From Phaeoceros laevis (lineage: Eukaryota > Anthocerotophyta > Anthocerotopsida > Notothyladales), in NCBI GenBank assembly GCA_049999765.1, contig JBNGIQ010009531.1, positions 1 to 40,642 on the forward strand: a DNA stretch of 40,642 nt, written 5' to 3'. The notes beneath the pieces were generated by a model. That model did no database searches. It worked only from the letters and a program-made list of their open reading frames with translations, and was not told the origin of the DNA. Below, piece after piece: positions 1 to 9,631 of this stretch (the stretch's first letter is position 1; every line of letters begins with the position of its first letter). The translations under genes and the position numbers were made by a program.

Positions 1-1255
1 GGGCGGGGGAGGAGGAGGAAGAGGTACTGCGCTGCGCTGGCTGGTGGCGAGGAAGGAGGCCCGGGTCGGGTCAGGTCAGGCGTCAAGAGTGAGTGCTTCC
101 TTTCTCGAGGCAGAAAGAGCGCCTGGCCAGGCTCGGCCTGGCAAAGGCCGCTTTCCTGGCTTCGCTTTTGAGACACCGGGCCAGTCCAGTTGCTGGTTCA
201 CACACACACACAAGCTTTAGAACGATACGGCCCTGCAAGTGCTGCGGGCGCGAGGCGCGCGGCGATGGAGAAAGGGCAAGCATGCGAGCGAGGAGGGTAG
301 GCAGGACGCGAGGTGGCCAGTTGGATAGAGCGGCAGGGCAAGAGCTGGCCGTCCCGATAGTGCGCCGGAGCAAGCCCATCCACCCCGGCGGCAGGGCAAG
401 TCTAGGCCTGGCGCTGGGGCGAGGGGAAACTGGAGGCACTTGTGCCAAAAGAGGCCCCAAAATTTAACTCTAGGTCCAGGCCCACTCCGCTGCCCGTACC
501 CCGTACCCCGCGCCCCGCGTAAGCGGGTCTCATCTTCTGCCAACGTTGCTCTGGCCAACCTCCCCGCCTCCAATTATGGCGGCCTTGATGGCGCCTGCCA
601 CCTCCGACGACGCCAGTCAATAAGCCAGTCGCCGTCCGTTCCGTTACCGCCCCGCCCTCCTTAACCCCCTGCATGCAACCGGAAACGCAACTGAACACCA
701 CGGTTACCGCAGGGTTACCCCGTGCACGAATGACGAATGGTAGTGCATGCAACCGAACCATGATGGAGGAAGGTGGAGTGTCGTCGGGAACATCATTAAC
801 CCGGCCCTTTTTCTTCCATGATACATACATATAAAAACCTACTACTTTCCTAAATCGGGATGGTGCGGCGAGTAGGTGGCGACGGGGACGGGTCATTTGG
901 CTCACGCCGGGAGCGTGACGAGAGAGGGTCACGCCGAGCCCGAGGCGGGCCGCTGATTAGTCTCAAGTCCTACTCCCTTCCTCTGCAGCCGTGCCTCCAG
1001 CATCTTCGATGATGTGCATGGGGGTGCGCACCTCGCGGAGCCACCAATGGGCGACCGCGTTCCCACCTGCGGGTTTGCGTTGTTAGGGGAGTTCGAGGCC
1101 GGGTTAGACGCGGATTAAGGATGAGCCCAACCCGAGACGGAAAGGACTGACGGCCTCACTGACTACTGACTAACTACTGACGTCACCTGACCTGCCCTGG
1201 CAAGCGGGCGGGTGTTGGGATGGGGGATGGGTCTCGTAATTTGTGAAAAGTGTGT
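1..1255. other. GC-rich intergenic DNA, no gene recognised
   Basis: Several open frames overlap here on both strands, but they are low-complexity, mutually overlapping products of high GC content and none resembles a protein family. A short CA dinucleotide run lies near 199-212. The stretch may be promoter or leader DNA of a gene outside the window. Confidence 0.4.
830..837 (+). promoter_or_regulatory. possible TATA box
   Basis: TATAAAAA follows a pyrimidine-rich stretch and precedes a GC-rich region. No convincing coding sequence follows within 1 kb, so this is only a motif match and could be chance. Confidence 0.2.
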
Positions 1256-1384
1256 GGGAAGCAAGAGTCCCCAAGTAAAAGCGGCCCAAACGCAGTGGGT
1301 CCCGCCATGCATGGGATGGAATAGCCATGTAACCATCCTTCGAATTACTTACTTAATCACTCGACATACTTCTATATAAGATAC
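1256..1384 (+). repeat. inverted duplication, copy 1, left part
   Basis: This matches the minus strand of 8105-8277. Shared blocks include GAGTCCCCAAG, TAAAAGCGG, GGGTCCCGCCA, GCATGGGATGGAA, CGAATTACTT and CTCGACATAC in the same order. The match stops at the solo LTR (1385) and resumes at 1668. The two copies are therefore an old inverted duplication about 7 kb apart. Confidence 0.75.
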
Positions 1385-1431
1385 TGTTAGGGCCAAAGTA
1401 TGCGAGATACTGTTAGGGCCAAAGTATGCGA
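1380..1431 (+). repeat. 26-bp perfect tandem duplication
   Basis: Two identical 26-bp units, 1380-1405 and 1406-1431, each contain ATAC followed by TGTTAGGG. The duplication covers the target site and first bases of the solo LTR, so it arose after the insertion. Confidence 0.9.
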
Positions 1432-1667
1432 TATTTTGTGGTGTGATTCCAGAAATAGGCGAAGCGCAGATCTTTAAGCGAGGAAGCCAGGCGAGCTAGT
1501 TGTGAGGATGAGGCTTGGATGGCAGATTCTGTGCCACCTCCTGGCTTAAGCGCGGTGCCAATCAAATTTGGGGGACGTAGGATATTTAANNNNNNNNNNG
1601 GAATTGCACTGCAAATCCCTGGCCATCTTTTCAGGCAAGAACCAGCCAGAACATGTGGGTATTCTCA
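1385..1667 (+). mobile_element. solo LTR, incomplete because of assembly gap
   Basis: The segment starts TGTTAGGG and ends TCTCA and is flanked by the 4-bp direct repeat ATAC (1381-1384 and 1668-1671). Its parts before the gap (about 1515-1589) and after it (1600-1667) match the beginning and the last ~65 bp of the LTRs at 7332-7990 and 6148-6819, read on the minus strand. Shared blocks include CGGCTTAA-type, GGGACG-AGG, GCACTGCA, CCCTGG and TCAGGC. The other two LTRs are about 660 bp, so roughly 0.4 kb is missing here. The paralogous site near 8105 is uninterrupted, which supports insertion. Confidence 0.75.
1590..1599. other. assembly gap (10 N)
   Basis: Ten N bases. Comparison with the two complete LTR copies suggests the true missing length is near 400 bp rather than 10, unless the LTR is itself deleted. 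Confidence 0.95.
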
Positions 1668-1765
1668 ATACCGCGCATGCACCACTCTCCACACCAACCT
1701 TGTAAGCAAGTGCACGATAACGAACTGCACGGTTCCACGCAGCGCTGGCTTTGTGATCAATTCCC
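1668..1765 (+). repeat. inverted duplication, copy 1, right part
   Basis: Continuation of the duplicated unit after the solo LTR. It matches the minus strand of about 8045-8105, including GCATGCACC/GCGTGCACC, CTTGTAAG and CTGCACGGTTCC. Copy 1 has about 15 extra bases before CTGCACGG. Confidence 0.7.
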
Positions 1766-1888
1766 CTTCCCAAGCACAATTCAAAAACTTGTCGCATGCT
1801 CCTTTTCGTCCGGCTGTCGCTCCCGCCACAGAGACTCTGTCACTTCAATGGCTTCACTCATAGTAGGTTGAATGAATGAATTCCAATA

Positions 1889-2233
1889 GGGGGTCTCAAA
1901 CCTACCCCATCGGGACTTGGCCACGGCCAAGTTTGAGTAGGCCGTGATCGCACCACGGGTTGTCCGTCAACTTTATTCGCGTCAGAATTGAAGGGCCCCG
2001 TTGTTGCCCTCTGACGACCAACTTAGCATTGGCAGATTTTGGGTTTTAACTTTGTGGTTTAGGGTTTTATAACTTTATATTTTTAAAACGCCGCGGGCGA
2101 CGGCGAACTATGAGTTGGCCGCCGCCACGGCGAAGACCACCGTTTTCGATCCCCGTCGGACCGGAACGGCTAGTCCATCAGATGGCACAGACGGACCAGC
2201 CGTCCCGGCCCGACGGGTAGGTTTGAGATCCCC
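1889..2233. mobile_element. MITE-like element, 345 bp, with TIRs
   Basis: The left end GGGGGTCTCAAACCTACCC and the inverted right end GGGGATCTCAAACCTACCC agree at 18 of 19 positions, and the similarity continues with indels to about 30 bp. The element is bounded by TA on both sides (1887-1888 and 2234-2235). There is no coding capacity and the centre is AT-rich. A further inverted match, GAATTCCA and TGGAATTC, lies just outside. A TA target fits a Tc1/mariner-like non-autonomous element, but the TIR is not one I recognise. Confidence 0.75.
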
Positions 2234-2235
2234 TA

Positions 2236-3504
2236 ATATAGAGCTGGAATTCTAGGCAGTACGATATGGAACGCATTAACCACTTATTGTCTAACTAGCC
2301 TAACTACTAATGCTAGCTCAGACTAGTGTGCATCTAACTGACCAACTTAACCCCTAATGGACCTACCTTCCTATCTTGTGGTGCCAGGAAAGCCTGAGGC
2401 TAACTAGCCTCCGACCTCAATCACCTCGGGTTGGAGGCCAATTGCAAACTTGGCAAACCCTCCGACCCAATGAACTCAGCAAGTCGACGCCCTAAGTAGG
2501 GGCAAGGCGGCCGAACAGCCATGCGAGCTGCGCCCCCGCTTCCTCCGGAGCTCGGGCGTGAGGCTAAGCCCCTAGCCATCATCACGCCGAGCGCCTGGCC
2601 TCAGCAAAGCGTGAACCGCTGCCCGAGAGGCCTTTAGCTTAGCTAACCTAACAACTACAGTTTGGTTAACTTAACTACCTCAGTTTAAGACTAATTTAAC
2701 TATTCCGGTTCGCATACGCCTAACTGTCCTAAAAAGCTGACTCCAGGTCCGACCCCTCAGGACATAGTCAAGCCTAGAGGCCAGTTAAGCACCACAATCT
2801 TCAATATCTGAAATTTGGTCAAACTTTTATATTTAGGTTATTTAATGAGTTTTTTTTAGAAAATTTATCAGACATGATAGTGTGAAAGAAGGGCTTTCTA
2901 ATCACATATAGCACATGGTAAGATTTTGGAATTATCTATAAGAACTCAGCCCATTTTCTCAAAGTCCATGTTTGTAAAGTGACAAAAAACATGTACTTTT
3001 TCTGTAACCCCTTGACTAAATCTTCTTTTATATCTATTTCCTAAGTACCCTAAAAAAATTAGCCTCTTTTGATGTTTGGAAGGCCTTGGTCAGGGCCATG
3101 GAAAATAAGATTTGTTACTTCAAACTTTCAAGCGAGTCGTGGCATCTCTTCTACGCGCCATGGATTTTATGCTACGACCAGTCGGGTTGGCCAATGGGAC
3201 TAAAACCACAAACATTGATGTTGGTATTTTTGGGGCACGTAACAGGGCCATCGTGGGCCGTTAGGGTTTTGTAGCCTTTGTTTATAGGTTTGGGGTAGGA
3301 TAAGTAGGGGGAACTTGGAGAGGGAGGGAACGCTCACACACCTTCTCTTTCCCATAAGCCCTGCGAATGGTGGCAATTCGACAATCCGAATCGCACACAT
3401 ATAGCAAATGAGCGGCTTAATGCTGAAAATTGTTCTCCACATGCATGCGCGCTTGAACAGGTCACTACTGGTTGGGCAGCTACAAATTTGCAACTACATC
3501 TTCG
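2236..3504. other. intergenic, no gene recognised
   Basis: The part from 2240 to 2800 is rich in short CTAACT-like words, and the part from 2820 to 3100 is AT-rich. No frame of recognisable protein similarity was found on either strand. Confidence 0.4.
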
Positions 3505-3744
3505 ATGTGGCCGCAGCAGGGCTTGCTGCGAATTCGCAGCTATCCCCACTATCTGGCCGCAGTAGGGCCTGCTGTAAATTTGCAGCTACCTCCGTTGTCT
3601 AGCACTATCTGGCCGCAGCAGGGCCTGATGCGGATTCGCAACTGCCACCGCAATCTGGCCGCAACAGGGCGTGATGAGGATTCGCAGCTGCCCCCGTGAT
3701 CTGGCCGTAGCAGGGCCTCATGGGATTCGCAGCTGCTCCCGACC
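3505..3744 (+). repeat. 46-bp minisatellite, five copies
   Basis: Units start at 3505, 3551, 3607, 3653 and 3699 with core ATCTGGCCGCAGCAGGGCCT, followed by a variable ATTCGCAGCTGCCCC part. The second unit carries a 10-bp insertion. Spacing is 46 bp otherwise. Apparent short open frames here are by-products of the repeat. Confidence 0.85.
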
Positions 3745-4428
3745 AGCTACTGCTAGCCAAATTGCAAACGAGGGCGGACACGTGGATACAAGAACTAGAC
3801 AACCAAAATAGGGGATAAACGTATTTAACTTATATATTTTGAGTTTTTTTTCGAAATTCTTTATTGGCTTATTTTCTAAAGATCCGAAACCCTAGGTGGC
3901 AAGTAGTATGATCAGGTGTACCGTTTTTGGTTGTCAGAAATTTGCCCTTATGGTAATTACAAAAGTATACTTTCTCGTGTCATTTCCTCCACTTTGATCC
4001 AATTTGCACAAAAATTTTACAGGTGACAGGCCTATGCACGCGCTCCATTTTCCATGTTATAACTTGTGAAACAAAGTTACCTATATTTAGTTATGCATTG
4101 TTAAGTATTATCATGAGGTAAAAATAAAATAATTTTTTACATTTACTTCCCGGCAGAATTTTCTGTGCTCGTTACGGAGTGCAACCAAGAATTGAGTACA
4201 TTCAAGGTTAATATTAGCAACCACCGCGGCCAGGATACGAAGCTTTTTAAGCTTGGTGAGTATGCTCCATGTATCACCATTCCCGAAAGGAATGGTGCTC
4301 ACGAGCCGGATCGGGAGTCCCTTGGAGAGAGGATTGAAGTGTTCCGGAATAAAAAAAGATGGGGGAAATGGGGTCGCGAAGTTAGTATGTACCTCACGGC
4401 CGTTATGTTAGTTCTATTCTAGTGTTAG
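3745..4428. other. AT-rich intergenic, no gene recognised
   Basis: Low-GC sequence between the minisatellite and the Harbinger relic. It may include the lost end of that transposon, but no terminal inverted repeat could be identified. Confidence 0.35.
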
Positions 4429-5288
4429 TCAATGAGACACAATCCAGGGCAAAGCAAGGTATCCTGCGTCACCCACAATGTATTCTCTCACCCGTACCCC
4501 GTCAACTTCTATAGCCTAACCTTGGAGAACCTGCCCTGCTATTGCTTTTCTATAGAATCCATAGTTGTACAAAATGCGAGCATCATTGACAGAACCTGGA
4601 AATCCTGCGAAGATATCCAGAAACCTCATGTCTATATTGACAATGGCCTGGATGCATACACTATAGATCTGATTCCTGTGAAAGAAGTCAGTGGCCATGG
4701 AATTATTAGGTAACTCTATAAAAACATGTGTTATGTACATCAATGGTGCCGCAGCAATTAATTCATCAATCCTTGTTGTGCTTGGAAAGCAGCTTTATTG
4801 TTTGCTGAAGCTCCACCTTCTGGCTAGGCAATGTGATGATGGGCACTAATGATGAAAGATTTGACAAATCTCTACACAATCTTGCTGGCAGTAGACTCAG
4901 CAACCCCAAAGAGCTCACCAATGGATTTCAGAGAGTCTCCAGATGCCAAGCTGCGTAGAGCTATTGCAACTTGGATGTCAATTTGCATCTTCATGTTGAG
5001 AATTTGCTACAAAGCTATTGGAGTTTTCCTATTAATGTCATGGTGAACTAAGCCACAAACATAATCGAAGGTGCTTGGAGTCAATCGAAAAAACCTATCG
5101 AAACTGTGTGGATCATTGTGGAAGGTGCCATCTCTTAGACTGTACATCTGCCACCAAAGAAGACACTTGTCCCTGATGTACCAATCTCCAAGGATTTTTC
5201 TTTTCCTAGACATGAACCAAAGCTGCATAGCCACCAGGAGGAACATCATGAGTACCTTGTCATTTGAATCGTCACGAGTGTCATTCTG
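4429..5288 (-). pseudogene. PIF/Harbinger transposase (HARBI1-like), decayed
   Basis: Read on the minus strand, the fragments give the order of a Harbinger DDE nuclease. The N-terminal region contains SFDRFFRLTPSTFDYVC. A GELFGVAESTASKIV helix-turn-helix-like block follows, then the first catalytic Asp in CCGTIDV. The second is in FAGFPGSVNDARILYNYGFY, and the EYIVGDAGYLALPWIV block comes last. The frame is broken by TAG codons after PIAL, KIV, HHIA and VLQG, a TAA, and a frameshift after CCGTIDV. At KIV and HHIA the family normally has Trp, so TGG to TAG changes explain those stops. The element is clearly inactive. I found no terminal inverted repeats. Confidence 0.85.
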
Positions 5289-6040
5289 TTATCTTTGCTT
5301 CTGAACAGCTTGTGTTGTAATGGTCTCTCTTGCACTGTGCGTGATTGCTATAAGAAAAGAGCTCACAGATGCCACAAAGCTGCTGATAGCAAGAACTGTC
5401 ATGGCGCTGATGACGGCCATCTCAATTGCACTCACGATCTCTACAACTGGCTGCCTTTATTCATCTGAAGGCACCTGTGACCGGGGACCTTCAACGATAT
5501 TGGGGCACTGGCAATTTGTGGTGCCCGGCACTGGCCACCATCGGTTTATTTGCGAAAAGTGCGGATAATGAGCAACTTTCTCCGTGCATGAAAAGTGAAC
5601 TTGAGTTGCGGTGCGGGTTAGAACATACTAGACGAAACAGAAAACTCGGGCTTCATGGAAAGTGACCCTTAGTCCATTAGGGGTTAAAGTATACCTACTG
5701 ACTTTTCCCTCTTTGAGCAGAATCCTAATGTCCATTTGGGGACACTTAAGTGGTGAAGAGCCCCGTCCCCCAAAGGGGTGGCCGGGGCTTAATACCCACT
5801 CAGGGCAGTGTGCTCTATCAATTGGTTCTTTCATTCACTTTAGCCACATGGCCCTCTAGATTAGAGCAAATAGGCCTAACAAACTAACATAGCTTAACCA
5901 CCACAGATGATTAGCTAGGTAGCTTGCTACCTGGCAAGTCGCACAAAATGGTGGCGTGCTCAATTCCCTTGTGGAGTTGGTATGCGTGTAATGTGACGTG
6001 ATTTTATTTGAGGCGGTTGACACGGTATAGCGCGCATCTT
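5289..6040. other. intergenic, possibly transposon flank
   Basis: Upstream of the transposase start on the minus strand a hydrophobic reading continues to about 5450, which may be part of the same element. A GC-rich hairpin lies at 5759-5789. Nothing else is recognised. Confidence 0.35.
5759..5789. repeat. short GC-rich inverted repeat
   Basis: AGCCCCG (5759-5765) pairs with CGGGGCT (5783-5789) around a second stem CCCC/GGGG with an AAA loop. No associated gene is evident. Confidence 0.6.
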
Positions 6041-6061
6041 TACTACTACTACTACTACTAA
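6041..6061 (+). repeat. (TAC)n microsatellite
   Basis: Seven consecutive TAC-type trinucleotides directly before the 39-bp tandem duplication. Confidence 0.9.
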
Positions 6062-6139
6062 GGTCCATGCGCGAGAGTATGAAGAAGTCCATTTTTAATT
6101 GGTCCATGCGCGAGAGAATAAAGAAGTCCATTTTTAATT
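6062..6139 (+). repeat. 39-bp tandem duplication
   Basis: Units 6062-6100 and 6101-6139 both begin GGTCCATGCGCGAGAG and end TCCATTTTTAATT, with only a few differences. They sit immediately outside the LTR element. Confidence 0.9.
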
Positions 6140-6147
6140 GAATGGAC

Positions 6148-6819
6148 TGAGTAATCTCACTCATTCAAGCTGGTTCAGGTCTGATCACATGATCAGGGAA
6201 TGCAGTGCCCTCTCCTCAAAGATGTGGTTTGGAGCCTAAGTAAAACATTAGTATTTTCGCCGAGACACCACTGTATACTCAAACATGCATTAAAGGGAGG
6301 CAGAGAAGGTTAGCAGAGCCCCTAGGATACTGGAAAGTCAGGCTCAAGCTAGCTATTGGCGTACACAGGAAATGTAAAGCAAACAACACTTTTGGCGTAC
6401 AGACATCAGCAGAGAGTATGCTCAGCATTACTGAGTGGGTAGTCAGAAAAACATTGTTGCTCACAGATGAGGGCACACGAATGCAAGGGAACCAGAGTTG
6501 CAGTAGTATTAGGCCTGCGGGCCTTCAATTCGCTAGCAGAAATGCAAGTTGAGAACAGTGATGGACGAGGAAAACAAGAGAAGAATGGCTCCCGCCTTCA
6601 CTGAAACCCCGTGATAAGAACAATGAGTCTACCGGCTTAATAGGCCTTCGTCCCTTCGATTTGTTTGGTCCAGCATTTAAGCCGGGAGCCGGCTGTAAAG
6701 CAGCCATTCAGATGATGCCGCAATAGCTGGAAAACCCGGACATCCGCTCAAATATCATGCATCTCACTATTTTCGGAAACCAAGCTTCTTGAAGCGTCTT
6801 TCTAGATTTTTCCCTAACA
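6148..6819 (-). repeat. 3-prime LTR of the compact element
   Basis: On the minus strand it begins TGTTAGGGAAAAATC and ends GATTACTCA. It is homologous throughout to 7332-7990. Confidence 0.8.
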
Positions 6820-7310
6820 CTCTGGCCCCCAGGGCTGAACCCCAATCCTCTGTCTCGGCCACCACGATGTCTCATCCATTAGGCAACGGAAGCAACGGAA
6901 GCAATCACCAGCCATCGTTTCACTTAAAACCTCGCAAATTTGGGGGTTACTTCCCTCAAAGAAACAGCCTCGCTCTAATCCGATGCCACACAGAGTAGCT
7001 GGCATCTTCAGAGAGAAGCTCCGCAGATTTGGCTGATCCCCCATCAAGTAAAACTAATGTTTCCACGAAATCACTCTCAGCATGCTGAAACTCATTGTCG
7101 CGAGAAGACTCCGCTTTGTATCCTTTGCTGAGCAAAACCGAACAACCTTCCTCACGCAGCTCCGCTCTCTGGGATGGTAGCTCTCGCAGGAGTGATCCTT
7201 GCTTCCCTACTGGTGAATATGTAAGAAATGCACGGAGAGCAGAGCAAATCAAGCTAGCAATCTGATCCAATTGACAGTGCAGCCAAGCAGCTTACACAGC
7301 CAACCACCTT

Positions 7311-7328
7311 TCCCCAGCGTGGTCGCCA
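7311..7328 (-). other. putative tRNA primer-binding site
   Basis: TGGCGACCACGCTGGGGA begins three bases inside the LTR boundary. TGG pairs with the CCA end of a tRNA. The rest resembles the TGGCGACnnnGCTGGGGA-type sites common in plant Ty3-type elements, from memory of that family. Confidence 0.6.
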
Positions 7329-7331
7329 ACG

Positions 7332-7990
7332 TGAGTAGTCTCACTCCTTGAAGATGGTTCAGGCCTGATAAGACAACCAGGGAAATGCAGTGCTTTCCTC
7401 CAGTTGATGTGGTTTGAATCCTAAATAGAACAACATCAATTACACAAAGACACTACAATGCATCCAAGCATGCATTTAAGGAAGACAGAGGAGGTTGGTA
7501 GAACCCTTAGGATACTGGCAAAACAGGTACAAGCAAGCTATTGGTGTGCGTAGGAAATGAGAGGCAAACAACAATCCCAACGTTCAGGCACCAGCAGAGA
7601 GGGTACTCAGCGTTGCTGGACGGGCGGTTGTAAGATTGCTGTTGCCCGCATCTGAGAGCACACGAATGCCAGGATACTTGAAATGCAGCAGCAGTCGGCT
7701 CACGGGCCTCCAATTCACTAGTGGAAATGCATGACGAGGAATGCAAGGGACGAGGAAACAAGGGAAAGAATGGCCATAGCCTTGAAGAAACTCCATGCTG
7801 AGTACATTGAGCCTACCGGCTAAATAGTCCTTCGTCCCTTTGATTTGTTTAGTCCAGCGTTTAAGCCGGGAGCTGGGTGTGAAGCAGCCATTTAGCTGAT
7901 GCCGCAATCCGGCCTCTGCGCAAATATCACCCACTCAATATTTCTAGCAACCAAGCCTCTAGAAGCGTCTCGCCAGATTTTTCCCTAACA
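7332..7990 (-). repeat. 5-prime LTR of the compact element
   Basis: On the minus strand it begins TGTTAGGGAAAAATC and ends GACTACTCA. It is the best complete reference for the LTR family. Confidence 0.8.
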
Positions 7991-8044
7991 AGACCAGGTT
8001 TGGCTAAGCCCCCGAAAATTGTGGAACACAAGGTCGCACCATGG

Positions 8045-8277
8045 CGAGGAACCGTGCAGCTCCTTACAAGCTTGGTATGGAGGGCGGTGCACGCACGATA
8101 TCTAACACAGCGTATGTCGAGTAATGAAGTAATTCGATTGATGGTGGCATAAAATGATAAAGGATCATTAGCGTGACAAAAAGATGGATGGTGGCATGGT
8201 GGCATGGTTGTTCCATCCCATGCGTGGCGGGACCCTCTTTGTTTGGACCGCTTTTACTTGCTTGCTTGGGGACTCGG
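8045..8277 (-). repeat. inverted duplication, copy 2 (uninterrupted)
   Basis: On the minus strand this reproduces 1256-1384 followed directly by 1672-1765. It therefore represents the site without the solo LTR; the joint reads AGATATCGTGC here against AGATAC-LTR-ATACCGCGC in copy 1. Confidence 0.75.
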
Positions 8278-9344
8278 GAAGCGAAGTGCCTGCAGCGCGG
8301 CTTTTGATGGGAGGGAGCTTTTGGGGAGTCGAAACTGGGCCTGCTCCTGGCTCTCACTGGGCTGCTGCTGATCTCCACCGCGATACTCTCGCCTGTCGGA
8401 ATCTACGGCCACTGACGTGTTGACACTGCGACATTCTATTTACTGTTTCTTTGGATTTTGGATTTTCGGACTTTTTCCTTTTTTCTTTTTCTGGCCAGAT
8501 CTCGCAGAAAAGATTTTGCGTCCTTTTCTGGCTCCAGGTACAGCACGCGCCTGACCCTGGCTAGACTATGGCATTTTGCGCTATCCAGTCATTATCGTCG
8601 GTGTCGACCACGCAATATGCAATGTACGGTATTGCAATTGTTTGGTTTTAGAGTATCCTTCCGGTTTGTCTTGCATCAAAGATCAATCAGCCGGCAGTGA
8701 CTAGACTTGAGCACTTTTCGGGTGAAGTGTAGATATCTGGATAAATGGCCTATACATTAAGCCGTGGCTTATTATCGCCCATTTGAGCAGCAACAGCCGC
8801 GTCGCAGGTGATGTGGCCCCTATCGTATCCGACGTAGTCTACTGCAAGAAGGAGAAATCCACCTGTTGCAGGAAGCCCGCCACGGTGTCGTAGTCTGGCC
8901 TTGTGGAGGGTCCGTATCGCCACGTCGGTTATGCATTGGGCAATGACATTCCGAGTCATCAGTCGACTATTCACTTAGATAGACTTGTCCAATACTGTAG
9001 CCCCACTTGGGGCATTTGAGACAAACGCATTCATGATACCATGAAGGCTTCAACGGCCCTTTACCGAAAGTTGATGGCCTGCCGGCGCGGCAGTTGTAGG
9101 CCACGCAACAGTAATTGGGAACAGTGTAACAGTCGACTTCGCTTTTCGTAGCTCTCGCCCAGTTGTGAAAAAAGAGTCACACTTGGCAATGCGAGGTTTC
9201 AGTTGAGCTCCCTCAAGTGCCGCAGGCTTGGAGGGAAAGCATCAAGTGGCGCATGAAGTAGTCTACGATCCAATTCGCTCCGCCAAATTGCTCGTCGTGG
9301 CTCTCAAACAACAGCTGACTGGAAGGTGACATGGCTTACAAAAG
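8278..9344. other. intergenic, no gene recognised
   Basis: Only short open frames without similarity to any protein I know. Nothing further can be supported. Confidence 0.35.
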
Positions 9345-9631
9345 ACCATGTGTTGACATGGACCACAATGTTCATCAGGTTGTGCGTTATGCTCAACCTG
9401 GACTACTCTGGAGTTGCTGAAGGAGCCCTTGAGCTTGTGCAGGTAGTTGGCACAACTCCAGTTGACTAGCAGTATTTTGTACACCTCCTAAAGCACGCAT
9501 CAGCATTGAGGCTATGAACCAGGCAGGGCAAGTACTTCATGCACGAATTTGGGATAAGGAACTCGAGCCCAACGTGGTTGTTGTCAACTACTTGGGACAT
9601 GCTCCTCAAATGTGCGAGGTTCAATGACATG
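9345..9631 (+). pseudogene. PPR relic, frameshifted
   Basis: In order, frames give DHVLTWTTM (compare DVVTWTTMI), EGALELVQVVGTTPVD, then FVHLLKHASALRL (compare FVCLLKACAS-AL). These are followed by GQVLHARIWDKELEPNVVVV and, after a one-base shift, DMLLKCARFNDM (compare DMYAKCGRLEDA). This is the L-S-P motif succession of the intact PPR at 23331-25979 with stops and shifts. Confidence 0.7.

Larger units (their letters stand above)
6148..7990 (-). mobile_element. compact LTR retroelement, two LTRs, minus strand
   Basis: Two direct repeats, 6148-6819 (672 bp) and 7332-7990 (659 bp), match along their whole length and both are bounded by TG and CA. The internal part is only 512 bp and has no gag or pol. 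On the minus strand TGGCGACCACGCTGGGGA follows the first LTR by three bases, the expected place and style of a tRNA primer-binding site. A short G-rich stretch (GGGGGCCAGAG) precedes the second LTR. Flanking four-base words are GTCT and GTCC (minus orientation), perhaps a mutated target duplication. The structure resembles TRIM/non-autonomous elements although the LTRs are long for that class. By eye the LTRs differ at about a fifth to a quarter of positions, so it is old. Confidence 0.8.

Noticed and set aside
83-932. Overlapping open frames on both strands in the first kilobase
   Set aside because: GC-rich, low-complexity, no family resemblance and no clear promoter-gene arrangement.
1519-1863. 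114-codon frame crossing the N gap
   Set aside because: It runs through the gap and is made of LTR sequence and the duplicated unit.
4111-4302. 63-codon frame as the Harbinger C-terminus
   Set aside because: It lies beyond the LPWIV block but does not resemble the expected C-terminal helix region.
5640-5860. Possible tRNA or small RNA around the GC hairpin
   Set aside because: No cloverleaf or conserved A/B boxes; only a simple stem-loop.
6956-7270. 104-codon minus-strand frame inside the LTR element as a gag remnant
   Set aside because: No zinc knuckle or other gag feature is visible; mentioned only as an unknown frame.
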